In this document: positions 7,306-14,374 of the stretch, piece after piece
How the letters are laid out: each line of letters opens with the position of its first letter
How positions within the stretch are numbered: the stretch's first letter is position 1
DNA from: Desulfatitalea sp. BRH_c12
Lineage (GTDB): Bacteria; Desulfobacterota; Desulfobacteria; Desulfobacterales; Desulfosarcinaceae
DNA: 64,000 nucleotides
NCBI GenBank assembly: GCA_000961655.1
Contig: LADR01000008.1
Location: 310,001 to 374,000 of the forward strand
Direction of reading: 5' to 3'
The notes under the pieces: model-generated
What the model was told of the DNA's origin: nothing
Seen by the model: the letters and a program-made list of their open reading frames with translations, nothing else
The model's database searches: none
Translations under genes and position numbers: made by a program

Positions 7306-8534
7306 AAAAGGGCCGGATACGCGCGAGTGAGACTGGCAATCGGGGGATCCCCTCCGGCAATCCGCCCATTGCCCAAATAAGGGCTGAAATTGATAGGACG
7401 CGCGACGAAACCATACGAACCATCAACGAGCTTGAACGGCGTCTGTCGCCTTCGCGACTAAAAGAGCAGGTGAAGGACAGGGCCCGCCAAGCCACGGTAG
7501 GGAGGGCAAGTGCCATGGCGAAACAGACCGGTGAAACGTCGAGAAAATGGGGAGCGGTGTTTTTTGAGGCGCTCAAACAGAATCCACTGCCGACCATGCT
7601 CGTCGGAGGGGGCTTGGCCTGGCTGATCGCCAACGGGGTGCGCCAGGAGGAAAGTACTTATGGGACAATTCAAGCCGAGGAGGAATTCGGTTTCGAAGAC
7701 AGGCGCAGGAGTGTCGGTACAGACGCCTCGGGAACCTATGGCATGGGGTTCATCGATCGCAGACGTTCACAGCCCAGCGAACAAACCGGTCGCCGCACTG
7801 AGGATATCAAAAGCAAGGGCCGCGAAAAAGTAGAGGAAGCGCGCCGGCGCGCCGATGATATCAAAATGAAAGGACGCCAGAAAATGGATGAGGCCAGAAG
7901 CCGCGCTGCTGAAGTAAGTGAACAGATGCGCACCAAGGCGTCGCAGACGGGCGAACAGCTTCGGCAAAAAGCCTCACAAACGGGCGAACAGGTACGTCAG
8001 AGGGCCGAGCAGTTCAGCGCGTCCGCCTCGGCGTATGGTCGGCGCGCTCAGCAGCGATTTTCCCAAAGCGGCCAATCGGCCACTCAGAGCTTTTACAGGT
8101 CTCTGGAGACCAACCCTCTGGCGATTGCCGGGATCGTGTTGGCCGCCGGCGCCGCCATAGGCCTGATGATTCCTGAAAGCCGCTATGAAGATGAAAAACT
8201 GGGGCCCATCCGCGATGATATGCTCGACAGCGCACGTGAGACCGGTAGGGAAAAACTTGAACAAGTCGAGGCGGTGATTCGGGAAGGCAAAGAGGCTGCC
8301 AAGGAAGAAGCCGAACGGCAAGGATTGGTGTCTAAAGAAACTTCCGAACGTGCGGAACAAAAAGCGAGTCAAGCAACCCAGGACCTAACCTCTAAGGCGA
8401 GTCAAGCAACCCAGGACATATCCTCTAAGGCGAGTCAAGCAACCCAGGACATATCCTCTAAGGCGAGTCAAGCAACCCAGGACATATCTTCTAAGGTGGG
8501 GCAGAAAACGCCCGGTACCGGCGAGAATATTTAA
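7281..8534 (+). CDS. DUF3618-domain membrane protein with LEA-like 11-residue repeats
   Basis: 417 residues; AAGGAG precedes the ATG, which overlaps the upstream gene by 25 bp. Residues 25-75 (IAQIRAEIDRTRDETIRTIN and on) match the DUF3618 domain. Two hydrophobic segments follow (NPLPTMLVGGGLAWLIAN near 110, NPLAIAGIVLAAGAAIGLMI near 285). Between and after them lie long Ala/Lys/Glu/Gln-rich amphipathic stretches, such as KASQTGEQLRQ. The C-terminus has four near-identical 11-residue units (KASQATQDISS) encoded by a 33-bp tandem repeat. Such 11-mers resemble group 3 late-embryogenesis-abundant proteins, which protect membranes during drying. That comparison is by pattern only, not alignment. 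Confidence 0.78.
   Translation: MDKTADDVEKGRIRASETGNRGIPSGNPPIAQIRAEIDRTRDETIRTINELERRLSPSRLKEQVKDRARQATVGRASAMAKQTGETSRKWGAVFFEALKQNPLPTMLVGGGLAWLIANGVRQEESTYGTIQAEEEFGFEDRRRSVGTDASGTYGMGFIDRRRSQPSEQTGRRTEDIKSKGREKVEEARRRADDIKMKGRQKMDEARSRAAEVSEQMRTKASQTGEQLRQKASQTGEQVRQRAEQFSASASAYGRRAQQRFSQSGQSATQSFYRSLETNPLAIAGIVLAAGAAIGLMIPESRYEDEKLGPIRDDMLDSARETGREKLEQVEAVIREGKEAAKEEAERQGLVSKETSERAEQKASQATQDLTSKASQATQDISSKASQATQDISSKASQATQDISSKVGQKTPGTGENI
8364..8495 (+). repeat. Four tandem 33-bp units inside the DUF3618 gene
   Basis: Units begin at 8364, 8397, 8430 and 8463 and start GCGAGTCAAGCAACCCAGGA. Units 2 and 3 look identical, while 1 and 4 differ at a few bases. They are in frame and encode KASQATQDISS-type 11-mers. 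The near-identity at the DNA level points to recent expansion, so copy number may differ between strains. Confidence 0.95.
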
Positions 8535-8537
8535 AAA

Positions 8538-8592
8538 GGGAACAGGAGAGCTTGGGGCATTCATCGCGCCGACTCTCCTGCCCTTCCGTTTT
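8538..8592 (+). terminator. Possible terminator after the DUF3618 operon
   Basis: An inverted repeat CAGGAGAG (8543-8550) / CTCTCCTG (8573-8580), extended by GGG/CCC across a small bulge, follows the stop codon at once. A weak T-rich tail (TTCCGTTTT) comes after it. The loop is long, so termination is plausible but not certain. Confidence 0.5.
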
Positions 8593-8633
8593 AAAATTTA
8601 TTCCTATCAAAATGATATGCGGGTTTTAATCCG

Positions 8634-8639
8634 TATAAT
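8634..8639 (+). promoter_or_regulatory. Candidate -10 box for the YciE/YciF-like gene
   Basis: A perfect TATAAT lies 132 bases before the start codon at 8771. The -35 position 17 bases upstream is poor (AATGAT). If used, it would give a leader of roughly 125 nt containing the hairpin at 8693-8741. Confidence 0.35.
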
Positions 8640-8692
8640 ACCTCTTATTGCCCATTTCATAATGACCCCGCCAATCCCAACTTATGTAACAG

Positions 8693-8741
8693 GCCGACGG
8701 ATCTCCCCGATGCGGTGCATCCTGCCACGGAGTCGGCTTTT
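8693..8741 (+). promoter_or_regulatory. Structured leader hairpin upstream of the YciE/YciF-like gene
   Basis: GCCGA (8693) pairs with TCGGC (8733), CTCC pairs with GGAG across a five-base bulge, and an inner GATGC-GGT-GCATC stem-loop sits at the tip. TTTTAT follows directly. It could be a terminator/attenuator or a leader structure controlling the gene at 8771. It matches no riboswitch class I know. Confidence 0.4.
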
Positions 8742-8770
8742 ATAGATAGAATAAACAGGAGGATAGTTCC

Positions 8771-9283
8771 ATGAAGTTAGATAACCTCAAACAATTATAC
8801 ATACATGAACTAAATGACCTTTATTCGGCTGAAAACCAAATATTGGAAGCGTTGCCCAAGATGGTCGAGGCCACTGACGACAGCCGGCTTAAAAATGCTT
8901 TCATGAAGCATTTGGAATTAACCAAACACCAGGTTAGGCGGTTAGAGGAAATTTTCGATCAACTCGGCGAAAAAGCCGAGAGTTCAAAATGCGAAGGGAT
9001 GAAGGGCATTATCAAAGAAGGCGAAAGCTTTATAAAAAAAGATAAGAGTTTTTTCAGAGGAGACATAGATAACGATGTTCTGGACGCAGCCCTGATCGCC
9101 AGCGCACAGCGGGTGGAACATTATGAAATATCCGGCTACGGCACAGCCCGAACGTATGCCAAACACCTGGGCTATACCGAACAGGCCTCTTTGCTGCAGC
9201 AGACGCTTGATGAGGAAAGCAGGACCGATAGGGAGTTGACCGAATTGGCCGAGTCTTCGGTCAATATTAAAGCTGCCAAGTAA
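8771..9283 (+). CDS. Ferritin-like DUF892 stress protein (YciE/YciF family)
   Basis: 170 residues, close to the family's usual length. AGGAGG lies eight bases before the ATG. The protein is all-helical. KLDNLKQLYIHELNDLYSAENQIL at the N-terminus carries the conserved H/E metal-ligand pattern, followed by KHLELTKHQVRRLEEIF, the DAALIASAQRVEHYEISGYG helix and TLDEESRTDRELTELAE. This family forms a di-iron four-helix bundle and is induced by osmotic and general stress in enterobacteria. It is monocistronic, between its own leader and a strong hairpin terminator. The exact biochemical activity of the family is not established. Confidence 0.9.
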   Translation: MKLDNLKQLYIHELNDLYSAENQILEALPKMVEATDDSRLKNAFMKHLELTKHQVRRLEEIFDQLGEKAESSKCEGMKGIIKEGESFIKKDKSFFRGDIDNDVLDAALIASAQRVEHYEISGYGTARTYAKHLGYTEQASLLQQTLDEESRTDRELTELAESSVNIKAAK

Positions 9284-9294
9284 AAGTATTATAG

Positions 9295-9318
9295 GGCCGG
9301 CGGTCGCTTCCGCCGGCC
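9295..9318. terminator. Strong GC hairpin between convergent genes
   Basis: GGCCGGCGG, a six-base loop TCGCTT, then CCGCCGGCC: a perfect nine-base stem. It follows the YciE/YciF-like stop codon and is then TGTCCTT. On the opposite strand it lies just past the stop of the leftward ferredoxin gene, so it may serve both. Confidence 0.75.
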
Positions 9319-9324
9319 TGTCCT

Positions 9325-10665
9325 TCAATTGACGTGTTCATAGGCGCGTTTTGCGGGTGTCTCGGACAATTTCCGCATCGCTGGGGTGTTTGGAAAAAAA
9401 CCACCTTTCCAAGCAATCAGTGCTTCCAGATACAAAGATTGCAGTTGTTCCTTGGCCATCGCTTGTTTGATGGGCGGCAGTTTCAGGATGACGCCCAGGA
9501 GTGTAGCCATCATCCGATGGCTCAGCAGCGCCTGGTTGTCGAAAATCAGATTTTGTAACACACCGCGCTCAACAGCCATCTGAACGGTGCGATGGAACAT
9601 GTCCAGTGGCGTGATGACCCTTTGCGGCCTCGGGTACAAGCGGATGGCCGTTTGCGGACAGTTGCGCACGCAAATGCCGCAGCCCAGACAGATTGATTCA
9701 TCCAGCACAGCGTATGGCCGGGAGCCATTTTCTCGCGCTGCAGCCATCTGCACTGCTTCTACAGGGCATATGCGTGAGCAGATGCCGCAGCCGTTGCACT
9801 TGCCCATCTCAAACGCAGGCATGAAGTTGGAGGTCTGAATGGGCAGCAGAGCCCCGAATTTCCGGGCCGCGATTAAGCCTTCACAGCAACAGCGGCAGCA
9901 GTTGCAAATGAAGCTGACTTGTTTTTGCACATTTTCTCCACCCTGCACCAGGTTGTAGGCATACGCTTTCTGCAGAAGGTCCATCCCTTCAATCGCATCT
10001 ATTTTGCGGGCGAAACCGTTGCGAACCAACGGTGCGGCTACCTGGTTGAGGGTGAGGCAGATTTCCTTGGGGGCATTGCAGTCGCGGTCGACATGCGCCA
10101 TCTTGTGCCGGCAGTAACACATCCCCACGGCAATGGCCGACGCACTCTGGATCACGTGACTGGCTTTTTCATAATCGAGAATCTCGGTCGCACCCTCCAG
10201 TATGGCCGGTTCAACCACAAATACCCTGCCCAGCGCGGTTTTGCCGGCAAGAAAGAGGTCCTTGATGAAATCCTGCTCTACGTTGATATATTCGTAGAAA
10301 AGTCTTGAAAGGGTTTGCTGGTCGATATCCGAGCGCACACGCATCAATGAAAACTCGAAAAATCCAGCCATGGGCGGAGGCAAGACATACAATTTGCGAC
10401 CGGAATCCTGGCGAATATCCATCAGCAATCCGCGCGAGGCCATCTTTTCCAGGCTGCGCCGGGCCTCCTTCTCGGATACTTTCCAGATTTTGGCAGCGCG
10501 GGTGGCATTGAACGGTCGTAAAGGCACCGCGGCCGCCAGGCGGGCTTCCTCGGGTGTAAAAAGCAGTTTTAGAATTTGATAGAGAAGATCCGTTGAAGGT
10601 GCCCTTTGGGGGAAGGCGTTGAGGCGTCTGCCCAGTTTTTTATAGACATTGACAGTATAAGCCAA
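9325..10665 (-). CDS. Winged-helix / dicluster ferredoxin fusion protein
   Basis: 446 residues from a TTG at 10665, placed seven bases after AGAGAGG; an ATG-proximal extension to 10713 has no ribosome site. Residues about 45-105 look like a helix-turn-helix (FNATRAAKIWKVSEKEARRS, LEKMASRGLL). The centre has a Cys-rich motif, CYCRHKMAHVDRDC then PKEIC, and a CNCCRCCC run that could bind a further cluster. Two classical 4Fe-4S motifs follow: CNGCGICSRICP and CLGCGICVRNCP. Similar proteins are common in sulfate reducers and syntrophs, but their role is unproven; a redox-sensing regulator or an electron carrier are both possible. It stands alone, convergent with the YciE/YciF-like gene. Confidence 0.82.
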   Translation of the reverse strand: MAYTVNVYKKLGRRLNAFPQRAPSTDLLYQILKLLFTPEEARLAAAVPLRPFNATRAAKIWKVSEKEARRSLEKMASRGLLMDIRQDSGRKLYVLPPPMAGFFEFSLMRVRSDIDQQTLSRLFYEYINVEQDFIKDLFLAGKTALGRVFVVEPAILEGATEILDYEKASHVIQSASAIAVGMCYCRHKMAHVDRDCNAPKEICLTLNQVAAPLVRNGFARKIDAIEGMDLLQKAYAYNLVQGGENVQKQVSFICNCCRCCCEGLIAARKFGALLPIQTSNFMPAFEMGKCNGCGICSRICPVEAVQMAAARENGSRPYAVLDESICLGCGICVRNCPQTAIRLYPRPQRVITPLDMFHRTVQMAVERGVLQNLIFDNQALLSHRMMATLLGVILKLPPIKQAMAKEQLQSLYLEALIAWKGGFFPNTPAMRKLSETPAKRAYEHVN

Positions 10666-11040
10666 AACGGTGCCTCTCTTTCGGAATAATGAAGAATATG
10701 CAGGCACTATCACGATACATGCAAGTGAAAGGGTTGATGTTGATCATGATACCACGGGGGGCTTCATTCAATAGAGTAAAGATAGTATTCAAGCAGGGGC
10801 GAGCAGGTACTGTCCGTTGGCCTGTGGGCGTCTGCCAGTGGCGCTTTGCGCTTGGATGTGGACAGACACGAGACCACGCGCAGCGTGTTTCAACCGACCG
10901 ACATACAGGACGCATGCATGATGCAGTGAAATGCGTGACTTCGGGATCATTATAGGGCAATTCAGTGTATTTTCCAAGCCTGGGACAATGCGTAAAGTAT
11001 AACGATTTGGGTTCTAAACCGTCGCGAGAGCGCAGTCAGG

Positions 11041-11213
11041 TAGGGTGGGGCATTGCCCACCATTGTCTTATGCCGATCGCCTCTGGATTGGCCGTATTCG
11101 ACGTTTCATCGCTATGTTCGATCCGGTGGCTATCCAATCGCTTGGGCCGGGTTCAGTGTCAGAAACGATGATGTTGTTTGTGGAGAATAATGGTGGGCAA
11201 TGCCCACCCTACA
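11041..11213 (+). mobile_element. MITE-like element, copy 1 (173 bp)
   Basis: The ends are inverted repeats: TAGGGTGGGGCATTGCCCAC at the left, and GGTGGGCAATGCCCACCCTA at the right, each also internally palindromic. The interior matches, in inverted orientation, the sequence at 38114-38286. Shared phrases include GATTGGCCGTATTC, TTCATCGCTATGTTC and CTATCCAATCGCTTGGGC. It has no open reading frame of note and no transposase, so it would be a non-autonomous element. No clear target duplication is visible. Confidence 0.8.
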
Positions 11214-11270
11214 TTCGGGATTGGCACCGAGGCGGTGATCCTGGTGGATCATGGCGCGGACCACCCACCC

Positions 11271-11348
11271 GGATCACCGGGCGGTTTTGACTTTTTTACG
11301 TCACCCAAACCCGGTGTCTCACTTGACCGAAGTTGATAACCAAATAAT
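11271..11348 (+). repeat. Dispersed intergenic repeat (TTTTTACGTCACCC family), copy 1
   Basis: The core reads TTTTTTACGTCACCCAAACC, then GTCTCACTTGACCGAAGT and AACCAAATAA. Related copies in the same orientation lie at 44801-44870 and 60371-60447, all between genes. Confidence 0.75.
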
Positions 11349-11397
11349 GCTTTTGGTTTTAGAATGACGCAAGGGCCTATATACTCAGGAGGCACAG

Positions 11398-12171
11398 GTG
11401 CATATGAAAAATGTGTTGCGAATCGCCGCGGTGGGAGATCTGCATTGCAGGCTTTCCAGCAAAGGCCAAATAGCCCCACTATTCGCCCGACTCAGCGAGC
11501 AGGCCGATGTGCTGCTGCTGTGCGGCGATCTGACCGATTACGGTCTGCTCGAGGAGGCGCGCATCCTGGCCGATGAGTTGAAAGACGTGGTGGCGCGTAT
11601 ACCTACCATCACCGTTCTAGGCAATCATGATTTTGAATCCGGCAAACAGGTCGAACTGTTGCATTTATTTTCGGACGCGGGCCTGATCCTGCTGGATGGA
11701 AACTGTTACGAGACGTGTGGGATCGGTTTTACGGGCGTCAAAGGGTTTGCGGGCGGATTCGACAGAAGGGCTCTCAAACCTTGGGGAGAGAGCGAAATAA
11801 AGGCATTCGTGGAGGAAAGCCGGCAGGAAGCCGCGCGCCTGGAATCCAGTCTGGCCCTGCTATCGACCCCGCAACGCATTGTCCTTCTGCATTATTCCCC
11901 TATTCGTGCAACCGTCATGGGAGAATCCCCGGAAATCTTTCCTTTCCTCGGATCCAGTGAACTGGAAGCAGCCCTGAACCGTCACGCGGTGCGGGCTGTG
12001 TTTCACGGCCATGCCCATGCCGGCAGTCCGGAAGGACACACGCAACGCAACGTACCGGTGTACAATGTGGCCTTGCCCCTGATGCGCAAATTATACGCCG
12101 GGCAACCGCCGTATCGCATCGTCGAAGTGACCGTGAACCCGGATCACTGCGGTTCGGATACGACATGCTGA
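11398..12171 (+). CDS. Calcineurin-like metallophosphoesterase
   Basis: 257 residues. The five metallophosphoesterase blocks are visible in order: GDLH near residue 14, GDLTD near 43, GNHD near 75, a histidine in LLHYSPI near 165, and GHAHAG near 203. These bind two metal ions and hydrolyse phosphoester bonds. A start at GTG 11398 lies five bases after AGGAGG; ATG 11404 is also possible. The gene is followed after 45 bp by a nucleotidyltransferase-fold gene, suggesting a two-gene unit. The substrate cannot be inferred; cyclic nucleotides, nucleotide phosphates and nucleic-acid ends are all handled by this superfamily. Confidence 0.88.
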   Translation: MHMKNVLRIAAVGDLHCRLSSKGQIAPLFARLSEQADVLLLCGDLTDYGLLEEARILADELKDVVARIPTITVLGNHDFESGKQVELLHLFSDAGLILLDGNCYETCGIGFTGVKGFAGGFDRRALKPWGESEIKAFVEESRQEAARLESSLALLSTPQRIVLLHYSPIRATVMGESPEIFPFLGSSELEAALNRHAVRAVFHGHAHAGSPEGHTQRNVPVYNVALPLMRKLYAGQPPYRIVEVTVNPDHCGSDTTC

Positions 12172-12216
12172 CCGTAGGGTCTTTTTGAAAACGGAAATGT
12201 CCACAAAGAGGCAGAA

Positions 12217-13020
12217 ATGGATCCACAAGATGGGTTGCGGAATGTCTCCGATCCCCAACGCAAAATTTATCGCAAGGCTCTGGATGTCTTGATCCAAGCC
12301 CAATTTCCTTTTTTGGTGGGTGGCGCTTTCGCCTTGAAATATTACACGGGCGTCAGCCGCGATACCAAGGACATCGACTTGTTCATTCTGCCCCAGGATT
12401 ACGAGCGCGGCCTTCAGATTCTGGCCAAGGCCGGCTTCAAAACGGAGCATACTTTTCCGCATTGGCTGGGCAAGGCCACATACGGTGCCTACCAGATCGA
12501 TATTATCTTCAGCTCGGGCAACGCCATCGGCAAAGTGGATGCGTTGTGGTTCACGCATGCCGCCACCGGCGAGGTGCTCGGGGTGCCTGTGTCCATCTGC
12601 CCTGCCGAAGAGACCATCTGGTCCAAAGCCTTTGTCATGGAACGTGAACGGTATGACGGGGCCGACATTCTACACATTCTGCTGTTGCGGGCCGCCGATT
12701 TGGATTGGCCACGTCTGCTCGAGCGATTCGGACGGCATTGGCGGATTCTTTTCAGCTACCTGATCCTTTTTGGGTTTGTCTATCCTTCGGAAAAAGAGAA
12801 AATTCCCGCTGAAGTGATGAAGACACTGTCGGATCGTTTGCACAACGGCTCCGACGAGGTATATCCCGGAGAACGCATCTGCAGGGGAACGCTGCTGTCG
12901 CGTGAGCAGTACCGCCTTGATATTGAGCAATGGGGGTTCGCAGATGCCAGACTGCATCCGCTCGGAGAGATGAGCGCCGAGGAAATCAAGCGCTGGAGCA
13001 CCCCTGACAAAGAAAAATAA
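12217..13020 (+). CDS. Nucleotidyltransferase-fold protein
   Basis: 267 residues. Residues 28-55 read FLVGGAFALKYYTGVSRDTK followed by DIDLFIL, the G-G-x-A-x(n)-D-x-D pattern of the minimal nucleotidyltransferase fold. A further acidic residue in YQIDIIFSSG could complete the metal site. The C-terminal half (YLILFGFVYPSEKEKIPAEV onward) has no recognised domain. It follows the metallophosphoesterase on the same strand. Members of this fold include aminoglycoside-modifying enzymes and toxin-antitoxin nucleotidyltransferases, but nothing here fixes the target. It could work on the same substrate as its neighbour. Confidence 0.7.
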   Translation: MDPQDGLRNVSDPQRKIYRKALDVLIQAQFPFLVGGAFALKYYTGVSRDTKDIDLFILPQDYERGLQILAKAGFKTEHTFPHWLGKATYGAYQIDIIFSSGNAIGKVDALWFTHAATGEVLGVPVSICPAEETIWSKAFVMERERYDGADILHILLLRAADLDWPRLLERFGRHWRILFSYLILFGFVYPSEKEKIPAEVMKTLSDRLHNGSDEVYPGERICRGTLLSREQYRLDIEQWGFADARLHPLGEMSAEEIKRWSTPDKEK

Positions 13021-13035
13021 CGGGTTCCGTGTTGC

Positions 13036-13521
13036 TCACTGCCCCTGCATCCTGCGCAGGTAATGAATCACCGCCCAGATATCGTTTTCTAACATCGTAT
13101 GGCTCAGGTCAGGATGCCGGTTGAAGCCGAAACCGATTTTGAAGAACAAGTCCGCGTCACTCTGGCGCTGCACCCGTTCGGATGCCAGATTGGTGGGCAG
13201 CGGTGCAAAACTCTGGCCGACCGTGCCATGACCTTCCCCGCGGGGGCCGTGACAATGGGTACAAAAATAACCGTACGCTTGGCGCCCCTGCGCCAGCACC
13301 GGCGGCGTGGGGTGCAGGGGGTTGGCCAAGGCCTCAGCGCCCATCATCCGGAGAGTAGAAAGAGTGCCACCCGTGGCGATTGCCCCCATCGACATGACAG
13401 GCATGTGCGTTTCATAGGTATCATAGCCCTCGTCGGTGGTCATGCGGGCGTAATCGCAACCGGCACAGAGCCATGAAAGGCACGCAAACCAAAATAACAC
13501 TGCAACGCTATGGCGAACCAT
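13036..13521 (-). CDS. actE: Monohaem cytochrome c, ActE-like subunit
   Basis: 161 residues with an N-terminal hydrophobic signal ending in a Cys-containing sequence (SWLCAGCDYA), possibly a lipobox. One haem c site is present, CTHCHG, and a distal methionine is likely in HTMLENDIW. The HPTPPVLAQGRQAYGYFCTH spacing and the GEGHGTVGQ segment are those of the small ActE-type cytochrome of alternative complex III. It is the last gene of the leftward respiratory block and overlaps the 105-residue membrane protein gene by 14 bp. It could pass electrons from ACIII to the adjacent oxidase. An alternative reading is a CcoP-like cytochrome of the oxidase. Confidence 0.72.
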   Translation of the reverse strand: MVRHSVAVLFWFACLSWLCAGCDYARMTTDEGYDTYETHMPVMSMGAIATGGTLSTLRMMGAEALANPLHPTPPVLAQGRQAYGYFCTHCHGPRGEGHGTVGQSFAPLPTNLASERVQRQSDADLFFKIGFGFNRHPDLSHTMLENDIWAVIHYLRRMQGQ

Positions 13522-13810
13522 CAGGGGCTCCCTTCAGGTAGGGGTTGGTCGGGTCGGTGCGGCCATCGATATGCTGGGGCGGTATGCGCTCTTTCAATTC
13601 ACGCGGCACCGCCCCCGTATCGCGCGCTTTTCTTTCGGTGGAATAGGGGCTTTGGCCCGGCACATCCGGTAAATCGCCAAAATTCCATTGGCGGACCTTC
13701 TTGTCACCCACGGTAATAAAAACCATCAGCCCCCAGGCGATAAACACCAGGGCGATCCCTACCGGCAGCATCATGCTCTTGAGTGTCGATTGGTTTTCAG
13801 CAGGGCTCAT
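13508..13810 (-). CDS. Small membrane protein of the ACIII/oxidase block
   Basis: 100 residues from ATG 13810, seven bases after GGAGG (an in-frame ATG at 13825 is less likely). One transmembrane helix (MMLPVGIALVFIAWGLMVFI) is followed by a hydrophilic periplasmic tail rich in Pro, Arg and Asp. No family was recognised. It lies between a 90-residue membrane protein and the monohaem cytochrome, so it is probably an accessory subunit of the oxidase or of ACIII. Confidence 0.7.
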   Translation of the reverse strand: MSPAENQSTLKSMMLPVGIALVFIAWGLMVFITVGDKKVRQWNFGDLPDVPGQSPYSTERKARDTGAVPRELKERIPPQHIDGRTDPTNPYLKGAPDGSP

Positions 13811-13826
13811 CGGATCACCTCCCATT

Positions 13827-14099
13827 TCAAAAAACGGCGTCTCCCAGGATGCCGATCACCACCCAATAGGCCAGGACCCATATAGCCACCCCAACATACA
13901 TGAACACCAGAAAAGGGGTGATCGGATGGTGCTCCGATTTGGGCACGAAATCGGGTTTGAGTTCCTCGAAGGGATCGTCCATGGCCTCGCGATCGCGCGG
14001 ATATCCTCGCCAGGTGATATAGATGGCAATCATCAGGATAAGGCCCAACGCCGTCCCGTATACCCAATGTTGAAAGTCGAGAAGTGGAAAAAAGCGCAT
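13827..14099 (-). CDS. Small two-helix membrane protein of the ACIII/oxidase block
   Basis: 90 residues. There are two hydrophobic helices, GTALGLILMIAIYITW near 15-31 and TPFLVFMYVGVAIWVLAYWV near 61-80. Between them is an acidic loop, EAMDDPFEELKPDFVP. It lies 12 bp from the upstream CcoS-like gene and ends 17 bp before the next start. No family was recognised. The layout slightly recalls the membrane anchor of CcoP-type subunits without the haem domains. Confidence 0.68.
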   Translation of the reverse strand: MRFFPLLDFQHWVYGTALGLILMIAIYITWRGYPRDREAMDDPFEELKPDFVPKSEHHPITPFLVFMYVGVAIWVLAYWVVIGILGDAVF

Positions 14100-14111
14100 G
14101 GCGGTTACCTC

Positions 14112-14372
14112 TTATACCTCACGCACGCCGAGCAGGACCGCAATGATCAGTGCTCCCAGAACCATCAGCGCACCGAATGACAACACATACAACTCAACAA
14201 TGCGTCCCACCCGCCGCCGCTGTCCATTGTCCGGCGGCAAGTCGGTCAAGGGAAAATAGGCGGCCCGTTTCTGGTCTTCGAACTGCCCGTTTTTAAACGC
14301 CCAGAAAAAAGCCGCAAAACTGGCCACCAGGGTCAAAACGATCAGGGCGATCCATTCGATCAGGTAAAACAT
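14112..14372 (-). CDS. CcoS-like small membrane protein
   Basis: 86 residues. An N-terminal helix leads to FFWAFKNGQFEDQKRAAYFP, which resembles the short F-W-A-x-x-x-G-Q-F-x-D motif of CcoS. CcoS is a cbb3 oxidase assembly factor needed to insert cofactors into the catalytic subunit. Unlike classical CcoS there is a second helix at the C-terminus (VLSFGALMVLGALIIAVLLG). It lies between the CcoO-like gene (three bases away) and the other small membrane genes. The assignment rests on this motif and position only. Confidence 0.6.
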   Translation of the reverse strand: MFYLIEWIALIVLTLVASFAAFFWAFKNGQFEDQKRAAYFPLTDLPPDNGQRRRVGRIVELYVLSFGALMVLGALIIAVLLGVREV

Positions 14373-14374
14373 CT

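Larger units (their letters stand above)
10666..11397. other. Long intergenic region rich in repeats
   Basis: About 730 bases with no credible gene. The right half holds a MITE-like element (11041-11213) and a copy of the TTTTTACGTCACCC repeat (11271-11348). Around 11235-11279 is GTGATCCTGG plus GGCGCGGACCACCCACCCGG, which resembles arms of the palindromic element at 20724. The left part (10714-11040) shows nothing I can name. Confidence 0.6.

Noticed and set aside
8364-8495. Regularly spaced repeats that could suggest a CRISPR array
   Set aside because: The units are head-to-tail without spacers, are in frame and encode 11-residue protein repeats; no cas gene is nearby.
11041-11213. Possible insertion sequence or coding gene over the MITE-like element
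   Set aside because: No transposase-like or other supported protein is encoded; the element is too short for an autonomous IS.
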